Positions 12,301 to 23,877 of a DNA stretch of 64,000 nucleotides are shown here, piece by piece. This DNA is from Selaginella moellendorffii (taxonomy: Eukaryota; Streptophyta; Lycopodiopsida; Selaginellales; Selaginellaceae). Numbering within the stretch: the stretch's first letter is position 1; the number at the start of each line of letters is the position of its first letter. The stretch is taken from NCBI RefSeq assembly GCF_000143415.4, contig NW_003314315.1, positions 1,323,681 through 1,387,680 on the forward strand. The letters are read 5' to 3'. The notes under the pieces were generated by a model that saw only the letters and a program-made list of their open reading frames with translations, had not been told where the DNA came from and ran no database searches. Both the position numbers and the translations under genes were made by a program.

Positions 12301-13356
12301 AGGATAAAGTTCCAAGTTCAAAGTGTTGATTGGAACTATTGATGATGGTGTGGCTTGGTCAAGGTGACCAAGTGAGAAGGACACCTTAGGGAAATGAGAT
12401 ATGTCAATACGATGACATAGTGAGTCCGAGGAAAGTAGTCTCTATAAGAGACCCATGGGAGGGTCACAAAGTTGGGCCGTGGATAGAGCCTATAGCAGAA
12501 GATGCTAAAGATACCTACTAGGGGTGAACACCCTCCGGACTTGGCAAAGAAGAGTCTTTGCTATGGAACCGAAAGGATACTTCGAAAATGGAGGTAGCGA
12601 TCCTATGTTGCTGAGTGCAACAATCAAGGATAGGAGCAAAATACTAGTGGCTAAGTAAAGAGCCATGGGAATCATGAGAAAGAATCCAAATGGCAAAGTT
12701 AGGCCAAGAACACTAAGGTGTTAGGTGCTAACGGATTGTGGGAAAGGCAATGTGTTCCCAAGGATGGATTCCCAATTGCTCTAATGTGGCGAAAGTGGAA
12801 GCTTCAAGGGTGGGAGCGGTAAGGTAGCCAAATGATAGGGATGTGGACAGCCCTAGCACAAATTACGATAACTGGAACTTAGTGCTAAAGGTGGCACGAT
12901 ATCGAAGAGAGGATGATGGTGCCCCCAAGTAAAGAACTTCCTAGGATGGGGAAGTGGAGTTGCACCATGTGCAACGTAAGGTGTTGGAGACACCTAGGAA
13001 ATCAACTTTGAGAAGTCAAAACTAAAAGTTCCAAAGTGCAAAGGTTACGTCGATGGAATTTGAGACTACTCGAGAATGAGTAGTGGAATTGAGTTAGAGA
13101 AGGTGTCTCTAATGGGTTTAGCGGGAACTGAACCAATAAAAGGGAGCAAACTAGCCCAGGTGGTCAAATGAGTCTCTATATTGGAGAGACTATGCTCCTT
13201 AGAGGATGGATAAGGCATGGTGAGCCTTCGGTGTCAAACTATGGACAAATGTTGGCTGGGTGCCAAGGATGGAAATGGTAACACATGCGGGTGTTACTTT
13301 ATGAAAGGGTTTACCGTTTGATGAGGACATTGAACTTCGTCTATGGGTGGTGGAGT
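9322..13356 (+). other. Internal region of the LARD-like element, apparently non-coding
   Basis: About 4 kb with no long frame on either strand (the longest, 9587-9967 on the - strand, has no recognisable domain). It is purine-rich on the + strand with frequent AAGG, TGGTG and GGAA words but no protein motif I can name. It may be a non-coding packaging template or thoroughly decayed coding sequence. Confidence 0.5.
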
Positions 13357-15145
13357 TGTGAGACACAAAATCCCTAGGCCCCAAAGTGGAGCCGAAAGGG
13401 TGCCATGTGGTAGTGGCTGAAGCGAAAGCCAAACGAGCATAACACGTTTGGACTAAAAGCTCTGACTGGAAAAGGTCGAGAGTGGGAGTGGAACTCCCAA
13501 CGAAGTGCTCAAGGAACGAGCACGAAGCGAGCAATAAGTGAGGCTCCAAAAAGGGACCCCAAAAAGGACCAACACATGACATGTGGAAGTGTCTGAGATG
13601 GACCCAAGTTGGGGTCCGAAGTGGAGTCTGAAGTGGAGTCTGAAGTGGAGTCCAAGATGGACCCGAATTGGAGTCTGAAGTGAAGTCCGAAATGGAGTCC
13701 GAGATAGACCCGAGATGGACCCGAGATGGAGTCTGAGATGGAGTCTGACATAGACCTGAGATGGACCCGAAATGGAGTCCGAGATGGACCCGAGATGGAC
13801 CTGAGATGGAGTCCGAGATGGACCCGAGATGGAGTCCGAGATGGACCTGAGATGGAGTCCGAGATGGAGTCCGACATAGACCTGAGATGGACCCGAAATG
13901 GAGTCCGAGATGGACCTGAGATGGACCCGAGATGGAGTCCGAGATGGAGTCCGAGATGGAGTCTGAGATGGACCCGAGATGGAGTCCGAGATGGACCCGA
14001 GATGGAGTCCGAGATGGAATCGGGACCGAGACCAAGACTGAGACCGAGACCGAGATCGAGTCTGAGTCCGAAACCGGGACCGAGACTGAGTCCGAATCCG
14101 AGTTCGAGTCCGAGTCCGAATACTAATACAGGCAGTTGGGTGAAAGCCCAAAGCGATCATCCCCCAGGGGGGGGGGGGGGGCTGCAGGAGGTTCCAAAAG
14201 TATAGTAGGGAGAGTGTGGGGGTTGGAGCCCAGTGGAGCCAGTTTGGCCAGGAAGGGCCAGTTTGGCCCAGGAAGGTCATACCCAGTGTTGGGTGATGAG
14301 CTGACCACTGGGAAGTCCAAGACTAGAGTGAATACGGATTGACAAGCGGGGTAGCTTGGTGAAGTATTCAAGAGCCGGCTCTAGTTCCCCCGGGAGATCG
14401 AATGGTCGATGCTCCCAATCTAAGTGTGGGTGGCACTACCTACTTGGATACCAGGCGTGGCTCAACGGAACCTTGCTCTAAGCCCATGGCTAGGGCACCC
14501 AAAGGCGGAAGGCGGGGAGAGTACCCCCGAGGCCCGCGTAGGGCCATGGTGTTCTGAAATGGTGTCCCAAAGTCCCAAACTGTGGAAAGGAAGAGGAGTA
14601 GCCCTCTGGTGTGGTGACCAAGGACACAGTCACACAGTGAGGAAGTCCAGAGGATAGTGGGACTTAGTGGTTGGGCCGTTGGGCCTTGATCTAGTGGCAG
14701 TGTTGGCGAACACAGCCAAGGACAGAAAGGGACTTGGTGGGGACCGGAACGGAGATATTGGGGAAGGCTATTCCCCATGTCTGTAGGCATCCTAAGGATG
14801 TTAAGGAGTGGATCTGGGATGATCACTCATGGACGGATGACCTAGTCTTTGAGAGACGGGATTGGAATGCAGGTGGTGTTGGACCACCAGTGTGACCAAG
14901 GTAAATGGGCATGGCATTAGCGTAACGGGCCGATACGTTAGTGGTACCTTGGGGTGTCGATCATGGGATCGGACACGTGGAGCACCTGGACCAAGTGCTA
15001 AAGTTGAGTGGCATAGATGCCATTCTCGGGGCTAGCAAGCCCCAAGTCCTGAATAGGACTTATGGAGGTTGTGAATGAGACTCCTCCAAGTGGTCGGAGG
15101 TGCGGTTAATTGACTAAAGTAGAATGGAAAATTTAATCGCTTACA
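13357..15145 (+). repeat. 3' LTR of the LARD-like element (1789 bp)
   Basis: Direct repeat of 7793-9306, with the same TGTGAGACAC start and GCTTACA end. Longer than the 5' LTR through an expanded minisatellite and an extra block at about 14380-14460. A 14-base G run lies near 14168. Confidence 0.8.
13590..14130 (+). repeat. LTR minisatellite of 11/12-bp units (shorter copy at about 8040-8390)
   Basis: The array mixes a 12-mer GAGATGGAGTCC and an 11-mer GAGATGGACCC in irregular order, then passes into 6-bp GAGTCC/GAGACC units. The same array is shorter in the 5' LTR. It creates long open frames in several phases on both strands (Ser-Asp-Ser-Ile-like repeats) that are artefacts of the repeat. 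Confidence 0.9.
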
Positions 15146-15149
15146 TACT

Positions 15150-15925
15150 AAAAGGGGGTTGCACTAGGCTCCATCAGGCTAAATTGGACCCTAGTGGAGC
15201 CAATTTGGCCTAGGAAGGCTGCACCCAAGTGTTGGGTGATGAGATAATCACTAGGAAGTCTTGGGGGGGGGGGGGAGGGGTTGCAGGAGGTTCCAAAAGT
15301 ATAATAGGGAAAGTGTGTAGGGGTTAGACTCTAGTGGAACAGGAAAGACTAGTGTGACCACGAAATGCTATACTCATGTGTTGGGTGATGATATAACCAT
15401 TAAAGAGTCCAAGGCTAGAGTGAATACGGATAGACAAATAGGGTAGCTTGGTGAAGTGTTCAAGAGCCAACTCCCCAAGGGATCAAATGGTCAATACTCC
15501 CAATCCAAGTGTGGGTGGCACTACCTACTTGGATACCTAGTGTGGCTCATTGGAACCTTGCTCTAACCCCATAGCTAGGGCAAGTAAAGGAAGAAGGTGC
15601 CCATGAGGCTCGTGTAGGGCCACGGTATTCCAAAATGTTGTCCCAAAGTCCTGTAGAGACCAAGGATACGGTTATATGGTGAGGAAGTCCCAGAGGTTAA
15701 TGAGACATAGTGGTCCGGCTTGTGGGCCTTGACCCAATGGTAGTATTGGTAAACATAGTTGTGGACAGAAAAAAACTTGGTAGGGACCAAAAAAGGATAC
15801 TGGAGCAGTTGTTCCCCATGTTTGCAAGCATTCTAAGGATGTTAAAAAGTGGATTTGGGATGATCATTCATGGATAGATAGCTTAGTCTTTGAGAGATGG
15901 GACTTTGATGTTGGATCATTAGTTG
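15150..15925 (+). mobile_element. Further diverged LTR fragment of the same family
   Basis: The stretch matches the middle of the 3' LTR at lower identity: the poly-G block near 15264, the string GTGTGGGTGGCACTACCTAC at about 15508, and the segment around 15640-15900. A short block at 15185-15255 repeats sequence found again at 15340-15400, so it is internally rearranged. It begins 4-5 bp after the intact LTR ends, suggesting nested or recombined copies. Confidence 0.7.
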
Positions 15926-16227
15926 TAAGGGACTAAATTTTCCTGCCTCACCCTAAACCCGGCATGATACTGCGGCCCATAGTACACTGGCAAACCATGC
16001 TTGGCTAGGACAACATGCCACATGGGGCACCTGGGCCGCGGCGTCTTGCAAGGTAGGGCATAGCAGCCACAGCATCATGTTGCATGGCATGCCATCCTCA
16101 CCTGTCTGCCTCGCATGGCATGCTGTGNNNNNNNNNNNNNNNNNNNNNNNNNNNNNNNNNNNNNNNNNNNNNNNNNNNNNNNNNNNNNNNNNNNNNNNNN
16201 NNNNNNNNNNNNNNNNNNNNNNNNNNN
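15926..16227. other. Unassigned sequence followed by a 100-base N gap
   Basis: 15926-16127 shows no gene; it is rich in GGCATG/CATGCC words. 16128-16227 is exactly 100 N, an assembly gap of unknown true size, so the two sides may not be adjacent. Confidence 0.9.
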
Positions 16228-19200
16228 CTAAATTAGAATAATATCAAAATAATAAATATTATATTCCACTCTAAAAGAAAAATTAAGGAAGTAATCTATA
16301 TATATAAAAACAAAGGGCCAGACCCCCACAGCCATCCAATCCAAAAGTCCCCCCGACTTCTCCCGTGGCATCTTAACCTGTTGACAGAGCTCACATGATT
16401 TACAATACTTGAGGATATTAGCCTTCATATTCCTCCAATAAAAATTGCGCTTAATCAACTTATACATCTTCTTCCCCCCAAAATGATTGGGCTCTAAATG
16501 ATCATGATAGTAGAATAAAACTTGAGTAATTAACGCATCCACTTGTGGCAAATATACACAGCCATTGTAGTAGAGAATCCCATCCACCAATGAGAAAGGG
16601 GCTTCCATCTAGTCTTGCAAAGAGACCACCTTAGCATCTTGAGCCTGAGCACGCACAATCAACTGCCTAAACTTGCTAACCACCTTACTCAAATGATGAT
16701 AAAATTGTGTTTGTAATGCTGTCACATGACAAATACAAGATAAAGCATCTGCCACCACATTTGATTTTCCCAGACGATGCTCAATAGGAAACTCCCCAAA
16801 CTCTCTGAGTTTAACCATCTAACAAGCTTGCCTAGTGTTCAACTCCTTTGTGTAAAAAGATGTACAAGTGGTTTGTGATCTGTCAACACCACAAACAGTG
16901 CACCATAAAGATACATCCACAAAGCATGAACAATAAAGAGTAACTCTTGCTCATATGTGGAATAGCATTGCTCCGTGAGATTCAAAGTTTCACTCTCATA
17001 TGCAATAGGCTATCCCTCTTGCATGAGAACTCCTCCCAATGCATAACCACTCGCATCACATGTCACCTTGTAAGGTTTCGATGGATCAGGAATACAAAGC
17101 ACTAGAGCCTTGTTCAACAATTGTTTAAGTGCCACAAAATTCTTCTCTTGTGGCGTCTTCCACTCGAATAGCACATTCTTGCATAATTACGTCAAAGGAA
17201 TAGCCACCTCTGCAAACTTATGCTGGAAATGTCGGTATCAACTAGCCATTCTATGAAAGCTACGTAACTCGACCACTAAAGTTGGTGTAGGCCAATTCTC
17301 CACCACAGCCACCTTCCTTGGATCCTTTGCTCTTCTTTGCATAAAGTTTGTTGTCACGAAGTAACAAAAGAACCTTGCACAAATGCACCTTATACTCCTC
17401 CATATTTTTGCTGAAAACAAGAATATTATCCAAGAAAATCTCCACAAACTCATAAAGATAACGCCTAAATACCTCTGTCATCAACCTAGTAAATGTGGCT
17501 GGTGCATTCTTTAAACCAAACGGCATAACTGTAAACTCAAAATGCCCGAAGCTTGTGTTGAATGTTGTCTTGGAGATATATGCATCATCCATTGCAATCT
17601 GATGATATCCACTCCTCAAATCAATCTTGGTAACACTCATGCTTCACCAAGCTTTTCTAAGATATCATTCACACACGGCATCGGCATCTTATCCTTCACT
17701 ATCTTTTTGTTCAAGACATGGTAGTCAATACACATCCGCATTGAACTATCCTTCTTTTTCACAAGCAAGACTAGAGCACCAAATGGACTTACTTAGCTGA
17801 ATAAATCCAAGCTCATGTAACTCTTTGACTTGTCGTTGAACTTCTTTTTCCTCCATATAACTTAACCGAAATGAACGCTAGTAAATTGGCCACGTCCTTG
17901 GCTTCAATATAATCCCATGCTCCACATCTCGCAATGGAGGCAACCCATGAGGAAGTTCAGATGGAAAAACATCAAGAAACTTGTCGAGTATATCCCATAT
18001 TGCTACTTCGCCCCTACATGTGCCTTGGTCCCCCAAGTCACAAACAAACAGTAAGTAACTCGAAAGTGCTTTTCTATTACGACAAGCCTGCTTCAAAGAT
18101 GTTGTAGAGAGCATAACAACTAGAGGTTGAACTCCCTCTCCAAACCACACATCTTTAATGCCACCGTACTCCAGCGATACACGTTTAAAACTCCACTTTA
18201 TCTCTAAATCCACCTTCACCAACCAAGGCATCCCAAGAATAAAATCCGCATGATGGATATTTGCAAGATAAAAAGTCTCCACAAGTATGGTTTTGCCAAC
18301 CAACACTTCTAGCCCCTCTACACAAGTATCGAAATGCTAAGCAAAGGTAGTTACACCTTCCACCATATATGGAAGAACTCCTCGTGTGACCAGGCCATGC
18401 TCCACAACAAACTTTGCTAAAACAAAGTTATCATCGCTCCCACTATCTAGTAAAATCTGTACTAGACCGCCACAAAACACGCCCTCTAGCATTAAAGCTG
18501 ATTCATGAGTATCCTCGAGTTGACAAGCAATGATCAAAAGCCTTTTCCTTTGACCGGAATGGTTGTCCCCATCATCCTCATATTGTAAAGTTTGCAATTT
18601 TTTAGTTTCTGACTTACCGTCAGTAGAAGATTAGCCATTCTTCTTGCTCTGCTACTTGTTTTTCAGTTGTAAACAATCAACCTTGTAGTGTCTAAGCTCG
18701 CCGCAATGATGACAACCCTATCTATAATTCTTCACAAAGAACTTCTACTTCTTTAACCCCTTTGCATCTTAAGTACAGACTTCAATTTGTGGTGCTTGTT
18801 CCCATCCTTGTGTCCACAGCGATCATCATAATGATTCTCGATAGAATGACTTCACAAACGCTTGCAAGACTTGTGCTTGTCATTGTCAAGTCGACAAGCC
18901 GCATCAAAGACCTATTCCAAACTCTTTGTAGGCTAAGAATGACGCAAGTGTTGCTGCATGCTCTCACTATGAAAGCCATCAATGAAGTAAGATTTGTTTT
19001 TATCTGGATCCTTTATTGGAACACGGCTAATCAAGCAAGTAAGCTTCTCAATATAGTCCCCGAGTGTCATTTTCCCTTGCTGGAAATGTCAAAATTCTGT
19101 GTGAGCATTCTCCACATCGTAGTGAGAGGCAAAATGTAAATGGAAAACAACTTCAAACTCATCCATGGTAGACACTGGATCTGCAACACGAGACTCCTCA

Positions 19201-19834
19201 AGCCAATTCCACCACCGAAGACCTGCATCACGCAAAACCATTGGAATAGCCACTAAAGCCTTTGCATCCAGAGTTCCCCTAGCAACCAAAAACTTCTTCA
19301 CATTAGCTAGCCATCGTCCACACCACCATCACTGGAAAAGGTTGGAACCTTGAGTCGATCTACTAAGGAAAGCTTACTTGGAGCCTAGCCTTGAGTGCCT
19401 CAACACGCCCATGCATGGTATCCATCATACCATGCATCTTGCCTTGCATCTTTTGCTAATTTCGATTAAGGGCTCGCAATTCATGAACAACATCTTGAAT
19501 GGTCCAAATTTCTGCAGCTCCATTGGCACCATCTTCGGCACCACCATCGATAATAGGATTCCAGCATTCAGTTTGGTCAGCCATCACAACCAACTTCTTT
19601 GATACTAATGTTATGATCCGGTGCAAACAAATAGAGATCTAGTTGCTCTAGACTATGTTACGCCACCTCTTGGGGTCCTCACCACCCAACCACCCCCGAG
19701 CTACCTCAAAAGCTCCATTGCACTCCACTATGAGCCCTAGGGTAAGTTAAGTCTCTTACCTTAACATGCCTTGCTATACCTTTGAGCCTCCCTTTGACTG
19801 ACATTGACCATGTGGTCAAAGCTGGTGCTTAACA
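16228..19834 (-). mobile_element. Decayed Ty3/gypsy retrotransposon, copy 1
   Basis: Reading right to left: 5' LTR (19609-19834), gag remains (19089-19301), a protease-like piece with [11 protein letters not shown] (18337-18597), RT (17260-17640, [20 protein letters not shown]; active site FLDN instead of FLDD), RNase H remains near 17000, and the integrase zinc finger (HFGGKKMYKLIKRNFYWRNM) near 16450, ending at the assembly gap. It is the same family as the element at 23571-40824 but has many stops, frameshifts and a deletion of roughly 70-90 bp near 17335. It is useful as an internal reference for the ancestral state of stop codons in the other copy. Confidence 0.88.
19609..19834 (-). repeat. 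5' LTR of gypsy copy 1 (226 bp)
   Basis: On the - strand it starts TGTTAAGCACC and ends GGATCATAACA. It aligns with the 233-bp LTRs at 23571-23803 and 40592-40824 but is clearly diverged. Confidence 0.85.
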
Positions 19835-20399
19835 TCCGCTGCTTCACAAGGACTGCAAGAGCCCTAGCATCTTCTTGCTCATTGCGTTCCTGTGTTTGTC
19901 AGTGTTTTGCCATCAGGATCAAAACAAACCAGATACCATGTAGATGTCTGGATTTTGTGTACGGAATGCTCTATTGACTTCATTGCTTTGGTATGGTTAT
20001 GTACATAAAAGTATGGGTGTGACACTTTGGCATTTGGTGTCTTGGAACTCAGCTTGTTTGCTGATGTGGAGACTTGCCATCACTCATCTCCACATCTCAT
20101 TAAGGAACTTGAGGTGGCCATAGTGCAGTAAGTGTAACTCTTCGGTGCTGGAAGAGGTACATTTTCAGGGACAACAAGGACTGAGGCTGGTCTGGGATGG
20201 TTGGAGCAGACAGCTGCGGGTTCAGTGTTCATGTGGACGAGTACTTGGTTCTTGCAGCAGCCAAAAATTATTTTCAAGATCAACACCAGGCAAAGGGATT
20301 CCTGCCGAGTAGTTACCTGTAACGGCTGCTGTGCCTTAACCGTCAGGCCAGGGATTGTTCTTGCAGAACTTCTTAGCTTTATCGTTTGAGAGCATGTTG
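19835..20399. other. Unassigned sequence between two retroelement relics
   Basis: No domain recognised. A + strand frame at 20201-20389 has no known motif. It may be outer sequence of the copia relic to the right. Confidence 0.3.
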
Positions 20400-21092
20400 G
20401 AGATTTTCAGTGGTAAAATGGCAGACATGCCACTTCTCAGACCACTGCTGCAGGCAAGCGGCTGCCCTCAAGGGGGTTTCAAGAGTTGGCCGCAAGGAAA
20501 GGTGAAGTCCTGAAAGACTTGATTGATGCATTTGTTTCTGCTGACGGCTATGATCCCGAAGTCTTTCTTGTGGACTTGGAAAGGGATGGTCCACTCTGCA
20601 CGACATGGATCTCAGGAGACAACACTGCCGGTGCTGATACTGTGTGAGGCATTCGATACAAATTCAGTGAAGGGAATGGAGACATAGAGGTGCACGTGAT
20701 GCACGTCTTGGAGCAGCACAAGTTTCCTAAGAATGCATTGAGCTAGACCGATATGTTCTATACACTTGTGAAGACTGGTTTTCGTGAGGATACAGAAGCA
20801 TACAAGTTGCTCTTGAGCATTCAGTTTATAAGGCTCTTGGTAATGCCGCCACAGCTGAAAGGAGATCAATGTCGATATTCCTGGGAGATGCATGCAGGAG
20901 GGAAAGTTTGTAGTCTTGGATGCAGAGAATGCTGCAGACCTGTTTGGCGATGAATCTGCTCTCAAATTCTTGAGGATGAAGTTCGGCCCCAGTGCCCTGC
21001 AGGATGAAGCTCGCAAGCGGAAATGGAACTTGCCACCACCATGTGTAAAGTGGTCCAAACGGTCCAAGGGTTGTGACTTTGTCTCAGGATGA
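20400..21092 (+). pseudogene. Unidentified decayed coding region
   Basis: Three + strand frames give coding-like peptides in succession (LAARKGEVLKDLIDAFVSAD near 20490; KTGFREDTEAYKLLL near 20775; FVVLDAENAADLFGDESALK near 20905), separated by stops and frame changes. I do not recognise the family. It could be the 5' part of the copia relic or a separate captured gene. Confidence 0.3.
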
Positions 21093-21299
21093 AAGAGAAC
21101 TATACAAACTTATTGCCATTGGAACTTGTATCTGAGTTTGGTGAGTTGTTTCTTGAGTATTTGAGTTTTCTTATAAGTTCTAAATGTAAGATTTTCAAGA
21201 GCAAGATTTTAAATCTGAGGTGCCTCATAAGTTCCTGGAATAGATTTGAGAGTAAGAAAACAAACTTGGGATGACAATCCACACACTTAGAGTCCATGG

Positions 21300-22290
21300 A
21301 AGACAGGAACTTCTCTCAAGAGAATTCTGGACACTCCTTGCATCACGTGGTATCTCCCTCCAAATCTCTATGCCATATGAACATGGCCATAATGGGGTTG
21401 TGGAGTAGAAGAAGTTGACGGTCCTTGATGTGACCAAGGCATCCAGTGTTCTTTTCTTCTGGGCTGAGTCTATGAATATACTGTGGTTCATGTGCAAAAC
21501 ATTCTTCCTACAAAATCAGTGCTGAACAAAATGCCATAGAAAATCTGGATAGGCTTGAACATGTCTCTTATGTACTTGCATGTGTTTGGGTGTGCAGGAT
21601 ATGCATACATTTCAGCTGAGGAAAGACAAAACAAGTGGGAAGATTGTTCAATGAGATGCATGATGCTCGGCTATAGCAAGAACACTTGGTTATCGGGTTT
21701 GGATTTTCAGTCAAAAGAAGGTATTGGTGATATGTACTATTTTCTTTTGAGACGACGTACTAGCGTACTCTGCCTCATCAGTTAACAACAAGAAAGACAC
21801 TGGGCATTTCTTACATTTGGTTCTAATTAGTGCACATGGAAATAACAGTGACAAGGAAATGGTATCAACCCCAGAGACTTCTCTATCAGAACCACCACCA
21901 CTGCTACCTTTGATCACCACCTGAGGATCCACTGCCTCTTGCTATAGATGATAATGGCTCTGAACTTTTAGAACAAAGTACTTCACTTCAGAGTTGGATA
22001 TTGTTCATGCAGATCCAGAGGGTAGAATCTCATTGGAATGAGATAGTGATGATGCTCCAGTCACTAGTTCACCACCAAAACATTCTCTCAGACCTTAGAC
22101 ACCTACTTAGAACATTCTATGTTATTATGCATAAGCCACACAAGCTATTCACAAGCTATTCACAAGCTAACAAACTAGATGAAGTGCTCTCTGGACTACA
22201 ACACTTTCATTGGTGAGCAGCTATGCAGGACAAATATCATGCTTAATTGGAGAATGGTTCCTAGACACTCATTTCACCACAGGAGGTTCT
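21300..22290 (+). mobile_element. Ty1/copia retrotransposon relic (integrase to start of RT)
   Basis: The + strand shows copia integrase remains in order: LLASRGISLQISMPYEHGHN with a stop soon after (near 21405), LFFWAESMNILWF (about 21450), then YLHVFGCAGYAYISAEERQN and MRCMMLGYSKN (21555-21700), the typical copia integrase C-terminal pattern. Near 22210 a trace of the RT start (AMQDKYHA) follows an IN-RT linker. Several in-frame stops and at least two frame changes are present. No LTR found. Confidence 0.75.
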
Positions 22291-23299
22291 TAGTTCCAGT
22301 ACTGTGCTATCTACATACTTCAAATTTGTTTGCATCCTCAGGATGGCTCCAAGATGACATGGTAGAGAATGGAAGAGAAATGCCTCAAGAGGTTAACAGG
22401 TTACAGCGTCACTGAGATTGACAACCATGTCCATCACTTTGTAGCTGGCAATCTCTCACTTATTTCGAGAACTTATTTTGAGAATGTAGCTAGCAAATCA
22501 ATATATCTTTAATGCAAAAACTAGATGTGCCACCCTCTTAACAAGCTACTCTATGTGATTGTCTTACGTTTCAAGTCCTGAAGTAGAAGTAGTTATAGTC
22601 ATTTCTTTTAGATTATGTTGATATCCAAATCTCCACCTCAAGCCAAATGTAAAACAGAGTTAGAGAGACGTCACTACCAGCAAATTTTATTGTTATCCAC
22701 TCTCCCAAAACACAGAAGCCATCTGTTCCTCCACCCCTCTAGTTGACTAGGTTTTGCATATTCTTTCAAGATGGCATAATGGAAGCACACCACTGCAAGA
22801 GTGAGTCTCCATCATAAGGCCACCATTACATATATCCTCACTTATTATCTGTCAAAATGATAGTGATTATGTGCTTCCCAAAGTGCTTACACTTTTGTCA
22901 TTCTCTAGATATCCCAACACTTGTGGCCCATTGCCTCCCAAACCGGCATGCCAACTTTAGCTCTTGTCACTTCTCACCAGACTTGCATCCATTTGTGCTG
23001 TCCTTGACACTGAACGCATTTCCAAGCTAGATTAGTGGCTGAACCTCTTACTCCTTTGAACCTGTGGAGAATATCCCCACTCTTAGCTTTGAACTCCAAA
23101 ATGTTTCATAATTCTTGTGTCCCCTTCAAAATTTGTTGCCACACTTCTTTATATAAGGAGGGGTTTAAACCCTATTTAGTATATCTATTCCAATATCCTG
23201 AACACGACATTATTTTAAATAATATTTTTTAATAAAATTAAATTATTATTTCTATATCATTGTTTGATGAGCAAAGAATGTTCTCCCATCCAGCCAAGA
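22291..23299. other. Unassigned sequence upstream of the PPR pseudogene
   Basis: No gene recognised on either strand. It may contain the rest of the decayed copia element and the former promoter of the PPR gene; 23160-23250 is very AT-rich. Confidence 0.3.
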
Positions 23300-23570
23300 T
23301 GTGCTCTCACAGCTCCTATTGCCATCGGCAGCCCTCTACGCATCCCTCCTCCACTGCTGTGGCATCTCCAGCTTGCTCGCCGACGGCTGTCGTGTCCACG
23401 ATCACATCCTTGCCACAGGCCACTTCCTCCAGAGCGTCCACCTCAGTAATCTCCTCATCCAGAATGTGGTGGCACCAGCAGCCTCGCGGCCGTGCGTGCA
23501 GTCTTCGATCAGATGCCCAAGAAAGATGTGGTGTCTTGGAGCTGCATCATCGCGGCCTACGTGCAGTCGG
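23300..23570 (+). pseudogene. PPR gene, 5' part, cut by a gypsy insertion
   Basis: The + strand encodes LYASLLHCCGISSLLADGCR and VHDHILATGHFLQSVHLSNL, then after a frame change at about 23465 VFDQMPKKDVVSWSCIIAAY up to VQS at 23570. These are consecutive PLS-class PPR motifs. The coding sequence resumes at 40825 (SGHCREAINLLQRMD) after the transposon, with the 5 bp GTCGG duplicated. The frame change shows the gene was, or later became, non-functional independently of the insertion. Confidence 0.85.
23566..23570. repeat. Target-site duplication GTCGG (left)
   Basis: The same 5 bp lie at 40825-40829 immediately outside the other LTR. Five bp is normal for Ty3/gypsy integration. Confidence 0.92.
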
Positions 23571-23803
23571 TGTTATGATCCGGCGCAAAAAGACAAAGAT
23601 CTCGTTGCCCTAAACTATGCTACGCCACCTCTTGAGGTTCCTCATCACCCAACCACCCCCGAGCTACCTCAAAAGCTCCACTGCGCTGCCGCTCCACCGT
23701 GAGCCCTAGGGTAGGTTAAGTCCCTTACCCTAACATGCCTTAATATACCCTTGAGCCTCCCTTTGACCGACGTTGACCACATAGTCAAAGCTGGCACCTA
23801 ACA
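23571..23803 (-). repeat. 3' LTR of the gypsy element (233 bp)
   Basis: Same length as 40592-40824 and very similar by eye; on the - strand it starts TGTTAGG and ends CATAACA. Confidence 0.93.
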
Positions 23804-23877
23804 ATTCTTGCCCCCCAAAAAAGTCCTTGTCCCAAGGACGAGTTGTACCGGTGATCACCCTTTCTGGGGAATCCTGC

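Larger units (their letters stand above)
7793..15145 (+). mobile_element. Non-autonomous LTR retrotransposon with long LTRs (LARD-like)
   Basis: Two direct repeats beginning TGTGAGACAC and ending GCTTACA (7793-9306 and 13357-15145) flank about 4 kb. A primer-binding site complementary to initiator Met-tRNA sits 3 bp after the left repeat, and a purine-rich stretch (GGGTGGTGGAG, about 13346-13356) precedes the right one. This defines LTR, PBS, internal, PPT, LTR on the + strand. No gag, protease, RT or integrase motif is visible inside in any frame. That fits the LARD class (large derivatives mobilised by another element), though complete decay of coding sequence is an alternative. The flanks TTAAC and TACTA do not match, so no target duplication is supported. 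Confidence 0.8.

Noticed and set aside
23260-23613. 117-codon + strand frame crossing the gypsy LTR boundary
   Set aside because: It runs from PPR sequence in the wrong frame into the LTR; the PPR motifs lie in the other two frames.
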